Shown here piece by piece: positions 15,179-22,052 of a stretch of DNA of 49,281 nucleotides; the stretch's first letter is position 1; each line of letters opens with the position of its first letter. Source of the stretch: a virus. The position numbers and the translations under genes were made by a program. Where the stretch lies: positions 1-49,281 of IMG/VR virus record IMGVR_UViG_3300043419_000444; one strand, 5' to 3'. The notes under the pieces are model-generated. The model was not told the DNA's origin and did no database searches. It was given only the letters and a program-made list of their open reading frames with translations.

Positions 15179-15400
15179 GAATTTAATGGTGGAGGTCTCG
15201 CGGTCGATGTGCATCTCGCCCTCGCAGACAATGTTCCAGTCGTCGCTGTTGACCTCTTTCTCACTGCGTGAGGGGACGATCAATTTCACATGCTTGCACA
15301 GCCACTCCTTGCCCGTCTCGTCGAACACCCTCCACACATGCTCAGGGGTGCCTCTGCCGGGCTGTCCACGGCTCTTGTTAAACCTGATGCGGTACTTCAT
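15170..15400 (-). CDS. Hypothetical beta-rich protein
   Basis: Encodes 76 residues, basic at the start (YRIRFNKSRGQPGRGTPEHVWRVF) and beta-rich throughout. It overlaps the oxygenase gene by four bases and its 3' end overlaps the -35 of promoter site 3. No family recognised. Confidence 0.6.
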   Translation of the reverse strand: MKYRIRFNKSRGQPGRGTPEHVWRVFDETGKEWLCKHVKLIVPSRSEKEVNSDDWNIVCEGEMHIDRETSTIKFLP

Positions 15401-16020
15401 ACCACCTCCACCTCAGGCAATGCTGTCTCCTGCGCCAGCGTGACAGAAAGGTTCATGTGAACGAATCGCGTGGGCTTGTCCGACAGGTTGCGAGTGAACG
15501 CATGGGGCAACCATGAGTTGGTGAGGATCAATGTGCCAGCCTCAGGTGTGAACACGATCTGGTTTGACCCGGGTGTGATCTTGCCCTCGTCTGCCTGCGG
15601 CAGGTTGATGATCACCTTCGCAGGGCGTGGATCGTGGATCACCAGCTTGCATCCGTCGGCAGGCACATCCAAGAAAAAGAATGCGCTGACCTGAGCACCC
15701 ATGCCATGGATGTGGGTCTCCATCGATGACATGCGATTGTGTTCTTGCGTCCACATCTCAGTGAAGTAAGTCACCAAGTTGTCCATCGCATAACCCTGCG
15801 CCGCCAAGATATTCCATGCGGTCTGCGAAACATACTGCGTGAAGTCTTTGATCTCTTCCTCGTGCGAGTAGTTGCCCGTCATGGTCACCACATCATTGCC
15901 AGAAGAATGCTGTTGCAGGTATCGATCCGAAACCGCACTCACCCTCTCGATGAACTCTGGTTTTTTGACCATGTAAACAGGGCACGCAAAGTAGTGGCTC
16001 TCACTCAGTTTGTCCGACAT
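15397..16020 (-). CDS. 2OG-Fe(II) oxygenase
   Basis: Encodes 207 residues fitting the short 2-oxoglutarate/iron oxygenase family found in many aquatic phages. The iron site is read as H-x-H at 103/105 (METHIHGMG), strand AQVSAFFFLDVP, and the distal His173 in SWLPHAFTRN, with an Arg nearby (177 or 185) for 2OG. The N-terminal half is a helical cap. The substrate is unknown; phage members may hydroxylate nucleic acid or protein. It is the first gene after promoter site 4 and shares the operator, so expression is likely early and co-regulated. Confidence 0.75.
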   Translation of the reverse strand: MSDKLSESHYFACPVYMVKKPEFIERVSAVSDRYLQQHSSGNDVVTMTGNYSHEEEIKDFTQYVSQTAWNILAAQGYAMDNLVTYFTEMWTQEHNRMSSMETHIHGMGAQVSAFFFLDVPADGCKLVIHDPRPAKVIINLPQADEGKITPGSNQIVFTPEAGTLILTNSWLPHAFTRNLSDKPTRFVHMNLSVTLAQETALPEVEVV

Positions 16021-16047
16021 TTCATTCTCCGTTTGATGACCCGTCAG

Positions 16048-16078
16048 TCTAACATGGGGTTAGATTTACGAGCGAAAA
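16048..16078 (-). promoter_or_regulatory. Promoter with 17-bp inverted repeat operator, site 4
   Basis: On the minus strand: TTCGCT (~16071-16076), about 19 bases, then TAGACT preceded by TG. The repeat TCTAAC-CCCAT-GTTAGA (16048-16064) has perfect arms and a different 5-base spacer from sites 1 and 2. The oxygenase gene starts at 16020, with GGAG in the short leader. Confidence 0.7.
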
Positions 16079-16281
16079 TTTTGGGCGCACCTGTCGCCCT
16101 TATTCATGCCTTATCGATCCTTTCACCCAAAGACCCCCCTACCCCAGTCAAGGAGTAGAGAGGGAAGGTGCTTCACCCCTGCTACGCAGGATCATCATGC
16201 GACGGATTGGATACCGTCTGCCCCTCGGCTTGATGATTCGACCAGCCGCACGGATTGTTCGGGAACTGCCCCCTAGCCCAT

Positions 16282-16388
16282 GTGATTGATGATGATGGCT
16301 GGTACTGATCTCCAGCTTGGCGACGCCTAGGTCTTCGCCCGTCACAGGTCTTTTGCGCATCAGTCTGCGGGTCACCATCATCAATCAC
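16282..16388. repeat. Inverted repeat, 14-15 bp arms
   Basis: GTGATTGATGATGATGG (16282-16298) faces CCATCATCAATCAC (16375-16388); the arms pair over 14-15 bases if three bases bulge in the left arm. About 76 bases separate them. Confidence 0.65.
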
Positions 16389-16482
16389 ACGGTTGCATAC
16401 CGTGTACGCTTTCCTTCCGCGCCACCACGACTGGGGTGCTTACTTTCGTGCGGAGTACGGGAAGTGAAAAGGGCAAAAAAAA

Positions 16483-16564
16483 TCGCTAAGACAGACCCCG
16501 TTTGGAAAGGCCACCACGGTGAAGCGGTGACAACCCCTTACAGGGCCGGAGTCTGACTTAGCGA
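16483..16564. repeat. Inverted repeat, 18 bp arms
   Basis: The arm 16483-16500 (TCGCTAAGACAGACCCCG) pairs with 16547-16564 (CGGAGTCTGACTTAGCGA) at 16 of 18 positions. The 46-base interior holds CCACCACGGTG and further short complementary pieces, suggesting a branched fold. Confidence 0.65.
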
Positions 16565-16638
16565 CTTTCATCTGCTGGCTTTCCAATTCCAACATTTGAG
16601 CGGATTGTATCAACACGAATCAAACCGTGTCAACACAT

Positions 16639-16703
16639 ACCAACAACCATGAATCTTCACTGTAACTGTGGGCAGGATTGCCCGAAGACTCATGGTTGTT
16701 GGT
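16639..16703. repeat. Long hairpin with nested stem
   Basis: ACCAACAACCATGA (16639-16652) pairs perfectly with TCATGGTTGTTGGT (16690-16703); after one mismatch the stem continues with TCTTC/GAAGA. Inside is a second hairpin, GGGCA-GGAT-TGCCC. About 19 base pairs in the outer stem make this the strongest structure in the region. Confidence 0.75.
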
Positions 16704-16971
16704 GCTCGTCTTTCCGAGCCGCCAGACAGTTCATATCATCACCCATTAGAACTGACAACCATTGGGTGGGAACCCGGTAAGAAACCCACCATTTGCTCTG
16801 GTTGCGGATCGTGGTAACGCTCCACGCTCAATACGGCTTATGAGACCGTTTGGGTCGCTTGACCTATCCGCTGTGTTTGGCTCCGGGTCACCCACCCCCG
16901 GACGCTTTGTCCCGAATCACACGGGCTTGGCCTACTTCACCAGTTCAAGACCGATTACAGACCTCCGAAGG

Positions 16972-17844
16972 TCAGCAGTATACCTGCGCCTTCGTTCTGC
17001 ACTCCATGATCTTGCCCACCACAGCGAACAAACTGTCGCGTAAATGCAAATCGTTGGCGTCTTGACCCACCTCATCAGCCATCGTCCATGGGAGCCCTGT
17101 GGCCATCGCTGACTTCTCACCAGTTTTGCTCTCGTCGTTGTCAGCGAACACAAAGCGGTTGCCTTTGATCTGGTCAGCCACCTGAATCATGTTCGACGCG
17201 CTGAAGCAAATCACCACCGCCGCAGGCAGGCCAACACTGCGCAGTGCGTGACGCACCGACAACCCGGTTGCAAAGCCCTCCACCAGCCACGCCTCAGGCG
17301 CACTGCGGTCACCGAGGTACAGCACAGCATTTTTGGCACGCATGCCCGTCAGCATCTTCTTCTCGTACTTCATCTCGCCGGGCACCCAACGGATCGATTG
17401 GTAGCCCTGCAATTTGTTGGTCGACACATTGCGCATGGGGATCAGCAACTTGTCCTCCAGCACGAGCCCACGGGTCTCTTTAAAACCCTTCAACTCGAGG
17501 TAGGGGTGGTTGTCGTACTTGGCAGAGCGCAGGGTCACATCGGCTTGGAAGGCGGCGTTCTGGTACCGCTTCTCCTGTTCCGTCGCCGCTGAGGCCCTTT
17601 TTGCGGCCCACAAGCGCTTTTCTTCGTCAGTCCATGGTTTGGCATTCTTGTCCTCGTACCAGATCACTCTGGCCTCTCCTGACCAGTTGAACACCCAACC
17701 CCTTTCGCCATCCCACAGATATGAGCCATTCAATGAACGAGGCTTGTCAACCGTCCCACAACGGCGAATTTTGTCGGACGCATAGAACCTTGACGGGTCA
17801 ATCTCTAAACCATGCGCCCTTGCAAAATCAATAAAGTTACTCAC
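16972..17844 (-). CDS. Toprim-type DNA primase, 5' end replaced by a recoded copy
   Basis: Encodes 290 residues from a GTG that overlaps the HNH stop (GTGA). The N-terminal part (RCGTVDKPRSLNGSYLWDG, then GWVFNWSGE) is the start of phage primases lacking the full CHC2 zinc set. The Toprim core has WLVEGFATG (Glu189) and FVFADNDES (Asp235, Asp237), which bind metal for RNA primer synthesis. The first residues MSNFIDFARAHG repeat the dead stub at 18487-18528 (MSFIDFARAHG) with mostly different codons. So the HNH gene lies between the original 5' end and the working gene. Helicase and ParB-like genes are upstream in the same operon. Confidence 0.8.
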   Translation of the reverse strand: MSNFIDFARAHGLEIDPSRFYASDKIRRCGTVDKPRSLNGSYLWDGERGWVFNWSGEARVIWYEDKNAKPWTDEEKRLWAAKRASAATEQEKRYQNAAFQADVTLRSAKYDNHPYLELKGFKETRGLVLEDKLLIPMRNVSTNKLQGYQSIRWVPGEMKYEKKMLTGMRAKNAVLYLGDRSAPEAWLVEGFATGLSVRHALRSVGLPAAVVICFSASNMIQVADQIKGNRFVFADNDESKTGEKSAMATGLPWTMADEVGQDANDLHLRDSLFAVVGKIMECRTKAQVYC

Positions 17845-18401
17845 AGCAATCTCCCGTTTTCGTTAGCCCATGCAATTGGGTCTTTGTTGTACTTTCTCAA
17901 ATTGCAGGTCGGACACAGCAATTCAAGGTTTTCATCTGCGTGCTCACCACCAAGACTGATAGGAATTTTGTGATCCATGTGATGACCAGTTGTTTTTAGG
18001 TTTGAGCCACAGTTTGCACACAAACCTTTTTGCAGGCCCATCAGCTTTTTGACAATGCCATAACTGATCAAGCCCGTTTGTTTTCTGCGAACCGATTTTC
18101 TGTTTTGGTTGTATATCCTCACAAGATCAGGATTTTCTTTTTTCCATTGCTTGCGCTTCTCAGCCTGAACTTCTTTGTGAAGGTCGTTATATTGCCTGCA
18201 TTTTTCCTTGTTGGACTTGCTGTTCAAAAGGTTGTATGTCTTACGGTACTCGGCAATTTTTTCTTTGTTTTGCTCGGCGTATTTTTTTGCCTTTGTCGTG
18301 TGACATTTTTTGCATGCAGAGCGCAATCCGTTCTTTGCGCCTTTTTGTTTTCCAAAGTCAGAAAGCGACTTTTCCTGTTTACAAACAGTACAAGTTTTCA
18401 T
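17841..18401 (-). CDS. HNH homing-type endonuclease inserted at the primase start
   Basis: Encodes 186 residues from ATG 18401, behind GAGAG; a longer frame to 18479 has no RBS and would be Pro/Glu-rich. Near the start is a zinc unit (CTVCKQEKSLSDF, then CKKCHTTK), followed by a repetitive basic helical region and a C-terminal HNH: GLCANCGSNLKTTGHHMDHKI, later LLCPTCNLRK. Its sequence is more AT-rich than the primase. The gene at 18865-19428 is a paralogue (GIVK-LM--QKGLC plus HNH). It splits a 13-codon primase stub from the intact primase gene, as expected for a mobile endonuclease gene. Confidence 0.8.
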   Translation of the reverse strand: MKTCTVCKQEKSLSDFGKQKGAKNGLRSACKKCHTTKAKKYAEQNKEKIAEYRKTYNLLNSKSNKEKCRQYNDLHKEVQAEKRKQWKKENPDLVRIYNQNRKSVRRKQTGLISYGIVKKLMGLQKGLCANCGSNLKTTGHHMDHKIPISLGGEHADENLELLCPTCNLRKYNKDPIAWANENGRLL

Positions 18402-18486
18402 GATGAATCTCTCATGTGAATCAAAGGAAGGTGGGGCAGGCGGTGATTCAATCCGCTCTTCGGGAGCTACCCTAGCCACGCCTTAA

Positions 18487-18528
18487 TCATACTACGCCGT
18501 GTGCCCGTGCAAAGTCGATGAAGCTCAT
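18487..18528 (-). pseudogene. Stub of the original primase 5' end
   Basis: Reads MSFIDFARAHGVV then TGA. The ATG overlaps the stop of the 67-residue gene upstream (ATGA), so it holds the native translation-coupled position. Ten of its residues repeat the start of the working primase (SFIDFARAHG against SNFIDFARAHG), and eight of these ten codons differ only at synonymous positions. It is what remains of the original primase start after the HNH insertion. Confidence 0.8.
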
Positions 18529-18728
18529 TCCTGCCACCCTTGCTCAATTGAGTCCCAATACACGCAAGCGGAATCGATAATGATGTGGCCCTGCATGATG
18601 TCTTCAACCTGCCCACCAAGGCGATAAAAACGGTCTTCACGAAAGCACATCAGGTAGTCTTTGTCTTCGAGCACCACAGTGACTTCGCGCTTGCCCTGCT
18701 TATTGATTTTTTCGCGGATTGTTTTCAT
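18525..18728 (-). CDS. Hypothetical small protein
   Basis: Encodes 67 residues from ATG 18728, overlapping the stop of the 47-residue gene upstream. Beta-rich (REVTVVLEDKDYLMCFREDRFYRLGGQVEDI), ending IEQGWQE. The longer reading to 18788 has no RBS. It sits between helicase and primase. No known family. Confidence 0.6.
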   Translation of the reverse strand: MKTIREKINKQGKREVTVVLEDKDYLMCFREDRFYRLGGQVEDIMQGHIIIDSACVYWDSIEQGWQE

Positions 18729-18868
18729 TCCTGCCACCAGCCTTCCACATACATCTCGTAAAAGCCCCAGCAAATCAGGTATTCCCAACTGCGCTGAGGT
18801 TGCTTTTCTTCCCAGTAGAACTCAGCCATGCGTAGGCACAGTTCTTTGCTTGGTGGTTGTCGGCTCAT
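18725..18868 (-). CDS. 47-residue hypothetical protein
   Basis: Reads MSRQPPSKELCLRMAEFYWE, then continues with aromatic-rich residues ending VEGWWQE. It starts at the stop of the HNH gene upstream (ATGA), whose last codons supply AAAAAAGGAG as its ribosome site, and its own stop overlaps the next start. Trp and Tyr are very frequent. Function unknown. Confidence 0.6.
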   Translation of the reverse strand: MSRQPPSKELCLRMAEFYWEEKQPQRSWEYLICWGFYEMYVEGWWQE

Positions 18869-19428
18869 CGTCCTGCTCCTTTTTTCCATGCGTCAAAATC
18901 TTTTGCACCCTTGGATGTGTTGCAACTCACGCAAAGCAACTGCACATTGGAATCAATGTTCTTACCGCCCTTTGATACCGCCACGATGTGGTCAACATGG
19001 TATCGAGTCACCATTAAATCAACTTGGCATCCGTTGCACAAACCCTTTTGTTTTTCCATCAAAGTTTTGACGATGCCTTTTGACAAAACACCAACAATTT
19101 TTAATCGTCTGTTGTTTTCAAGAAGCCTCTTCAATTCTCTGTTGGCAATCCTCCATGCCTTGCGCTTTTCTTTGTTTTTTGCCTCGTATTCGGCGTGGTA
19201 CGCCTTCAACTTTTCAGCGTTTGCTTGGTTATAGATTTTTTGCTTGGCAACAATTTCTTCTTTGCACCGCTGGTACCGTGCGGCGTTGGTTTTAGAAACC
19301 CTCTCACGGTTTCTTTCCTTCCATGCGGCTTTGATTTCGCGCACGCGATCTGGGTTTGCAAGCCGCCAAGCCTTGGCTCTGTCTCGTGCGGCCTGCTTCT
19401 GTTCCTCCGATAAAACTCGCTTGGTCAT
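18865..19428 (-). CDS. HNH homing-type endonuclease after the helicase gene
   Basis: Encodes 187 residues from ATG 19428, overlapping the helicase stop (ATGA). Residues 1-115 are long basic helices (QKQAARDRAKAWRLANPDR; KLKAYHAEYEAKNKEKRKAW), followed by GLCNGCQVDLMVTRYHVDHIV and LLCVSCNTSKG, the HNH and its Cys pairs. It is paralogous to the HNH gene at 17841-18401. No leftover stub is present here: helicase, HNH and the 47-residue gene abut perfectly. The last codons encode WKKGAGR, close to the WKKGGGK end of the helicase. Confidence 0.75.
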   Translation of the reverse strand: MTKRVLSEEQKQAARDRAKAWRLANPDRVREIKAAWKERNRERVSKTNAARYQRCKEEIVAKQKIYNQANAEKLKAYHAEYEAKNKEKRKAWRIANRELKRLLENNRRLKIVGVLSKGIVKTLMEKQKGLCNGCQVDLMVTRYHVDHIVAVSKGGKNIDSNVQLLCVSCNTSKGAKDFDAWKKGAGR

Positions 19429-20954
19429 TTGCCACCGCCCTTCTTCCACTTCATGTTCAACTGTGTGATTTTATTGTACACATTTTTGGAGATTTCGACA
19501 GTTGGTGCTGTGGAGAAGGCCCATTGAGTTTCTTGGCCTGTTATGTTTTTGAATAAATGCCAAGCCCTTGCGCTTTGCTTTTCTGGCTTTGAATAAGCAC
19601 GAGCATAGGAGGCAACCTGATGCCACAGGTGCTCTGCGTTGTTTGCCAACTTCTTTTTGTTCTTGCCTTCACCGATGAAGATTTCCTTCATGTGGCCCGG
19701 CAATGCCTCGCTGATCTGCGACGACACCTTCTCAAACCCGCAGGCCATGCAACGCTTGTGAAATGGTGTGTAGCCACAGCGTGGGCAACCCTTGTGCTCG
19801 AATTCTTCTTTCGTGCGTGCTGTCTTGTCCAGCTTCTCTCCATCGTCCAACGCATCGAGGCCATTGAAGTAGATGTCGTTGAAGTCTTCGAAGAAGCGCA
19901 CAATGTTGCCACTGAAGTCCAGCAAGTGGCAGTCCTTCTTGTCGGTCTCAGGTGACGAGCGCAGGCCACGGCCCCACATCTGGATTGCAGTGCTCAGTGA
20001 CTTGCGCAGAGGGCGTGCATCGCAGATACAGCCCACATCAGGCACATCAAAGCCCTTTGCCAAGGCTTCCACGCTGATCAACACCTTGAGGTGGCTGTTG
20101 GGCTTGCGGTACTCCTTCAAGAGGTTCTCGCGCTCTTTCGCAGTGGTGTCAGAGGTGAACACCGCCGCCATGATGCCTGCATTGATGAATTGCTTTGCCA
20201 ACTCTTCGCAGTGCTTGATGGTGGCGCCGAACACAATCGTCTTGCGGTTGTCGCCGTACTTCTGCCAGTCCATCACGACATCGCCAATGATCTGCATGCC
20301 GCGCTCTTCAGCCGCACGATCAGTCCACTCGCCACCCTTCATCTCAGCACCGCTCATGTCTGGGCGATGGCAAGAGAAGATGCGCATGGGAACGAGCACG
20401 CCGTTTTGCGTGAGGTCGTACATCGTGGTGGCATTCACGAGGTTCGTGAATATCTTGCCCAAGCCCACAGTGAAGGGCGTAGCAGACAGGCCAATGACAG
20501 CGGCGCCAGTGTTCTTTGCGAACTCAGTCCACGCCTTGTATGTCGTGTGTGCTTCGTCCACCACCAGCACATCCATCTTGGGCCAGAACTCGCGCTTGGC
20601 AATCGTCTGCACTGATGCGATCTGCAACAGGTCATCAGGGCGACGGCGCCAATGGTTGGCTTGGATGATGCCGTGCTCGTTGAGGCCGTAGCGATCAGCC
20701 ACCGCAGAGGTTTGGTCGATCAGTGTGGTGCGGTCGCACAGGAACACTGCACGCTTGCCCTTTTGCATGGCCTCGTTGCAAATGCGCAGGCCAAGGTAGG
20801 TCTTGCCAGCCCCTGTTGGGGCCATGATCAATTGGTTCTTGTGACCGTCCTTGAAACCCTGACGCAGTTCGTTGTGAGCATCGATCTGAAATTGTCGGGG
20901 TGTTGGGAATTTTGATCCATCATCGCGCTCACTTGACGCTAGGACTTGTGTCAT
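19425..20954 (-). CDS. SF2 (DEAH-type) DNA helicase
   Basis: Encodes 509 residues with the superfamily 2 motifs in order: Walker A APTGAGKT (45-52), DEAH (133-136), SATP (157-160), then VEALAKGFDVP and QMWGRGLRSS in the second RecA domain. A zinc unit CPRCGYTPFHKRCMACG (~390-406) lies in the C-terminal extension, as in many phage helicases encoded beside a primase. It should unwind DNA with ATP in replication or recombination. Starts inside the ParB-like gene stop (ATGA). Confidence 0.9.
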   Translation of the reverse strand: MTQVLASSERDDGSKFPTPRQFQIDAHNELRQGFKDGHKNQLIMAPTGAGKTYLGLRICNEAMQKGKRAVFLCDRTTLIDQTSAVADRYGLNEHGIIQANHWRRRPDDLLQIASVQTIAKREFWPKMDVLVVDEAHTTYKAWTEFAKNTGAAVIGLSATPFTVGLGKIFTNLVNATTMYDLTQNGVLVPMRIFSCHRPDMSGAEMKGGEWTDRAAEERGMQIIGDVVMDWQKYGDNRKTIVFGATIKHCEELAKQFINAGIMAAVFTSDTTAKERENLLKEYRKPNSHLKVLISVEALAKGFDVPDVGCICDARPLRKSLSTAIQMWGRGLRSSPETDKKDCHLLDFSGNIVRFFEDFNDIYFNGLDALDDGEKLDKTARTKEEFEHKGCPRCGYTPFHKRCMACGFEKVSSQISEALPGHMKEIFIGEGKNKKKLANNAEHLWHQVASYARAYSKPEKQSARAWHLFKNITGQETQWAFSTAPTVEISKNVYNKITQLNMKWKKGGGK

Positions 20955-21769
20955 TTTTTGCCTTTCAGCTTGTCGAGTTCTTTTTGCAACTTCTTGACCA
21001 TCTTCACGGCCTCGTTGCGCTCATTCATGAGGCCATGCAAACGCACCTCCAGTTGACCGTTGAGCAGGTTCAGGCGCTTGATTTCCTCGTGCGCAGTAGC
21101 CAATGCATCGTCGGACTCCAACAGCTTGTACATGGCCTCCATGTCGGCCTGCACAGCCAATTCGTTGGCCTTCAACTCGTCGTCATCAGGTGCCTCACCT
21201 GCGGTTGGATCAGCCGGAGCAACAGGTGTTGTTTTTTCGCTACTAGTTGAACTAGTAACTACTTCGTTTTCAACTTTCTCTGCCTCCTCCTTGACCTTCT
21301 TCTCCATGTGGCGCTTGAGGTTTTCCTTCTGCTTTTTCTTTTTCTCAGGGTCTTTCACGCCAGCCACAAACGACTGAGACACCACGCAAATCTTTGCGAT
21401 TTCGTAGTTGGACTTCTCAGCCAGCAGTGGGTTTGCCAACGCATCTTCGACGACCTTTTTCTTGTCCTCGAATGAGCGTGGCAGACCGTGCTTGGCGTTC
21501 ACACCGTATGAGCGGATGACGGCCTCTGCTTGTGTGCCGGGCACATACTTCAGCGTCACCTCTTTGATGCCCATCAACTTGTAGGCGTGGTAGCGGTGGA
21601 ACCCGTCAACCAACCAGTAAGTCGAGCCGTCGAAGTTGGTGTCGATGGGATCGAATTCGTACCCCTCCTTCATCATCTCGACCATTTGGTAGACATGCTG
21701 TTGATCGATGACGACACGCCCTTGTGTGCCGCCGTCGATACGGATGTCATTCAGTTTCACAGTTCTCAT
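20951..21769 (-). CDS. ParB/sulfiredoxin-fold protein
   Basis: Encodes 272 residues from ATG 21769, behind GGAGATTGAT. The N-terminal ParB fold shows YWLVDGFHRYHAYKLMG (DGFHRYHA 55-62), matching the G-x-x-R-x-x-A loop that binds nucleotide in ParB-type proteins. A helical middle (NYEIAKICVVSQSFVAGV) could be the DNA-binding part. A Thr/Ser/Pro-rich linker holding TSSTSS, encoded by a copy of ACTAGT-NNN-ACTAGT, is followed by an acidic stretch and a C-terminal coiled coil (~225-272). Phage ParB-like proteins may act in segregation, replication or nuclease roles; which applies cannot be told. Second gene of its operon. Confidence 0.75.
   Translation of the reverse strand: MRTVKLNDIRIDGGTQGRVVIDQQHVYQMVEMMKEGYEFDPIDTNFDGSTYWLVDGFHRYHAYKLMGIKEVTLKYVPGTQAEAVIRSYGVNAKHGLPRSFEDKKKVVEDALANPLLAEKSNYEIAKICVVSQSFVAGVKDPEKKKKQKENLKRHMEKKVKEEAEKVENEVVTSSTSSEKTTPVAPADPTAGEAPDDDELKANELAVQADMEAMYKLLESDDALATAHEEIKRLNLLNGQLEVRLHGLMNERNEAVKMVKKLQKELDKLKGKK
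21241..21257. repeat. Palindrome TACTAGTT-G-AACTAGTA, copy 2
   Basis: A perfect 8+1+8 palindrome inside the ParB-like gene, in its Ser/Thr linker (T-S-S-T-S on the minus strand). Related to 12041-12059 and 46423-46439. Confidence 0.7.
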
Positions 21770-21798
21770 ATCAATCTCCTTAAAAACCCAACATCGGG

Positions 21799-21999
21799 TC
21801 AATCAAACAAGTCCGGGCGCAGTTCTTTTTTTGTCACGAGACCTTGTGTGGCCTTCTCAATTTTTTTTGCTAACTCTGGTGACGGTCGTCGCGCCTTGCG
21901 GATCAACAGCCCCAACCAAGTTTGGGTGATGCCAAGGTACTCTGCCATCTCTTTTTTCGCACCGTATGGCTCGTCCTTGAAATACTGCTTCAGGTTCAT
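21799..21999 (-). CDS. Small HTH regulator (Cro/YdaS-like)
   Basis: Encodes 66 residues behind AAAGGAGGTTGC. The whole protein is a helix-turn-helix of the Cro/YdaS type: GAKKEMAEYLGITQTWLGLLIRKARRPSPELAKKIEKATQG, with AEYLGITQTWLGLLI as the HTH. It is the first gene of the replication operon and lies beside the divergent promoter region with two overlapping copies of the shared operator. A self-regulating DNA-binding protein here is the natural candidate to read all six operator copies; that link is inferred. Confidence 0.8.
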   Translation of the reverse strand: MNLKQYFKDEPYGAKKEMAEYLGITQTWLGLLIRKARRPSPELAKKIEKATQGLVTKKELRPDLFD

Positions 22000-22020
22000 G
22001 CAACCTCCTTTCTTTGCAAG

Positions 22021-22039
22021 AGTCTAACACAGAATCAAA
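22021..22039 (-). promoter_or_regulatory. Promoter/operator site 5, leftward half of the divergent pair
   Basis: On the minus strand TG-T-TAGACT gives an extended -10. The repeat (22023-22039) reads TTTGAT-TCTGT-GTTAGA: the -10-side arm is perfect, the other arm is degenerate. It drives the HTH, ParB-like, helicase and primase operon starting at 21999. It shares five bases with site 6. Confidence 0.6.
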
Positions 22040-22052
22040 TTTCGTGTTATAG
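22035..22052 (+). promoter_or_regulatory. Promoter/operator site 6, rightward half of the divergent pair
   Basis: On the plus strand TCAAAT-TTCGT-GTTATA (22035-22051) has the same spacer as sites 1 and 2, and TG-T-TATAGT forms the -10. The leader contains CGGTC-GCGTT-GACCG (22061-22075) and GTCC-TACG-GGAC, then GGTTTACACAGGAG before the SSB-like ATG at 22114. Confidence 0.65.

Larger units (their letters stand above)
16065..16971. other. 0.9-kb non-coding region with several long inverted repeats
   Basis: No convincing gene lies here on either strand: frames are short, Arg/Pro-rich and lack ribosome sites. At least four sizeable inverted repeats and several small hairpins are present: arms 16282-16298/16375-16388, 16483-16500/16547-16564, 16639-16658/16684-16703 and 16765-16770/16785-16790, plus ACACGG-N7-CCGTGT at 16387-16405 and GACCT-N4-AGGTC near 16960. 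It lies between the primase gene end and the operon starting at 16020, a usual place for a replication origin; a large structured RNA is an alternative. No tRNA could be folded. The strand of any transcript is not known. Confidence 0.55.

Noticed and set aside
16386-16430. Possible tRNA or tmRNA 3' end (hairpin ACACGG-N7-CCGTGT, then CGCGCCACCA)
   Set aside because: The 7-base loop lacks the TTC-purine-A pattern, the distance to CCA is wrong, and no matching 5' acceptor strand (GGCGCGG) was found upstream.
16148-16556. Short frames inside the structured non-coding region
   Set aside because: Arg/Pro/Ser-rich, no ribosome sites, and they run through inverted repeats that explain the sequence better.
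19873-20691. Long plus-strand frame opposite the helicase
   Set aside because: The minus frame has all SF2 motifs; the plus frame is Ser/Arg/Leu shadow without domain features.
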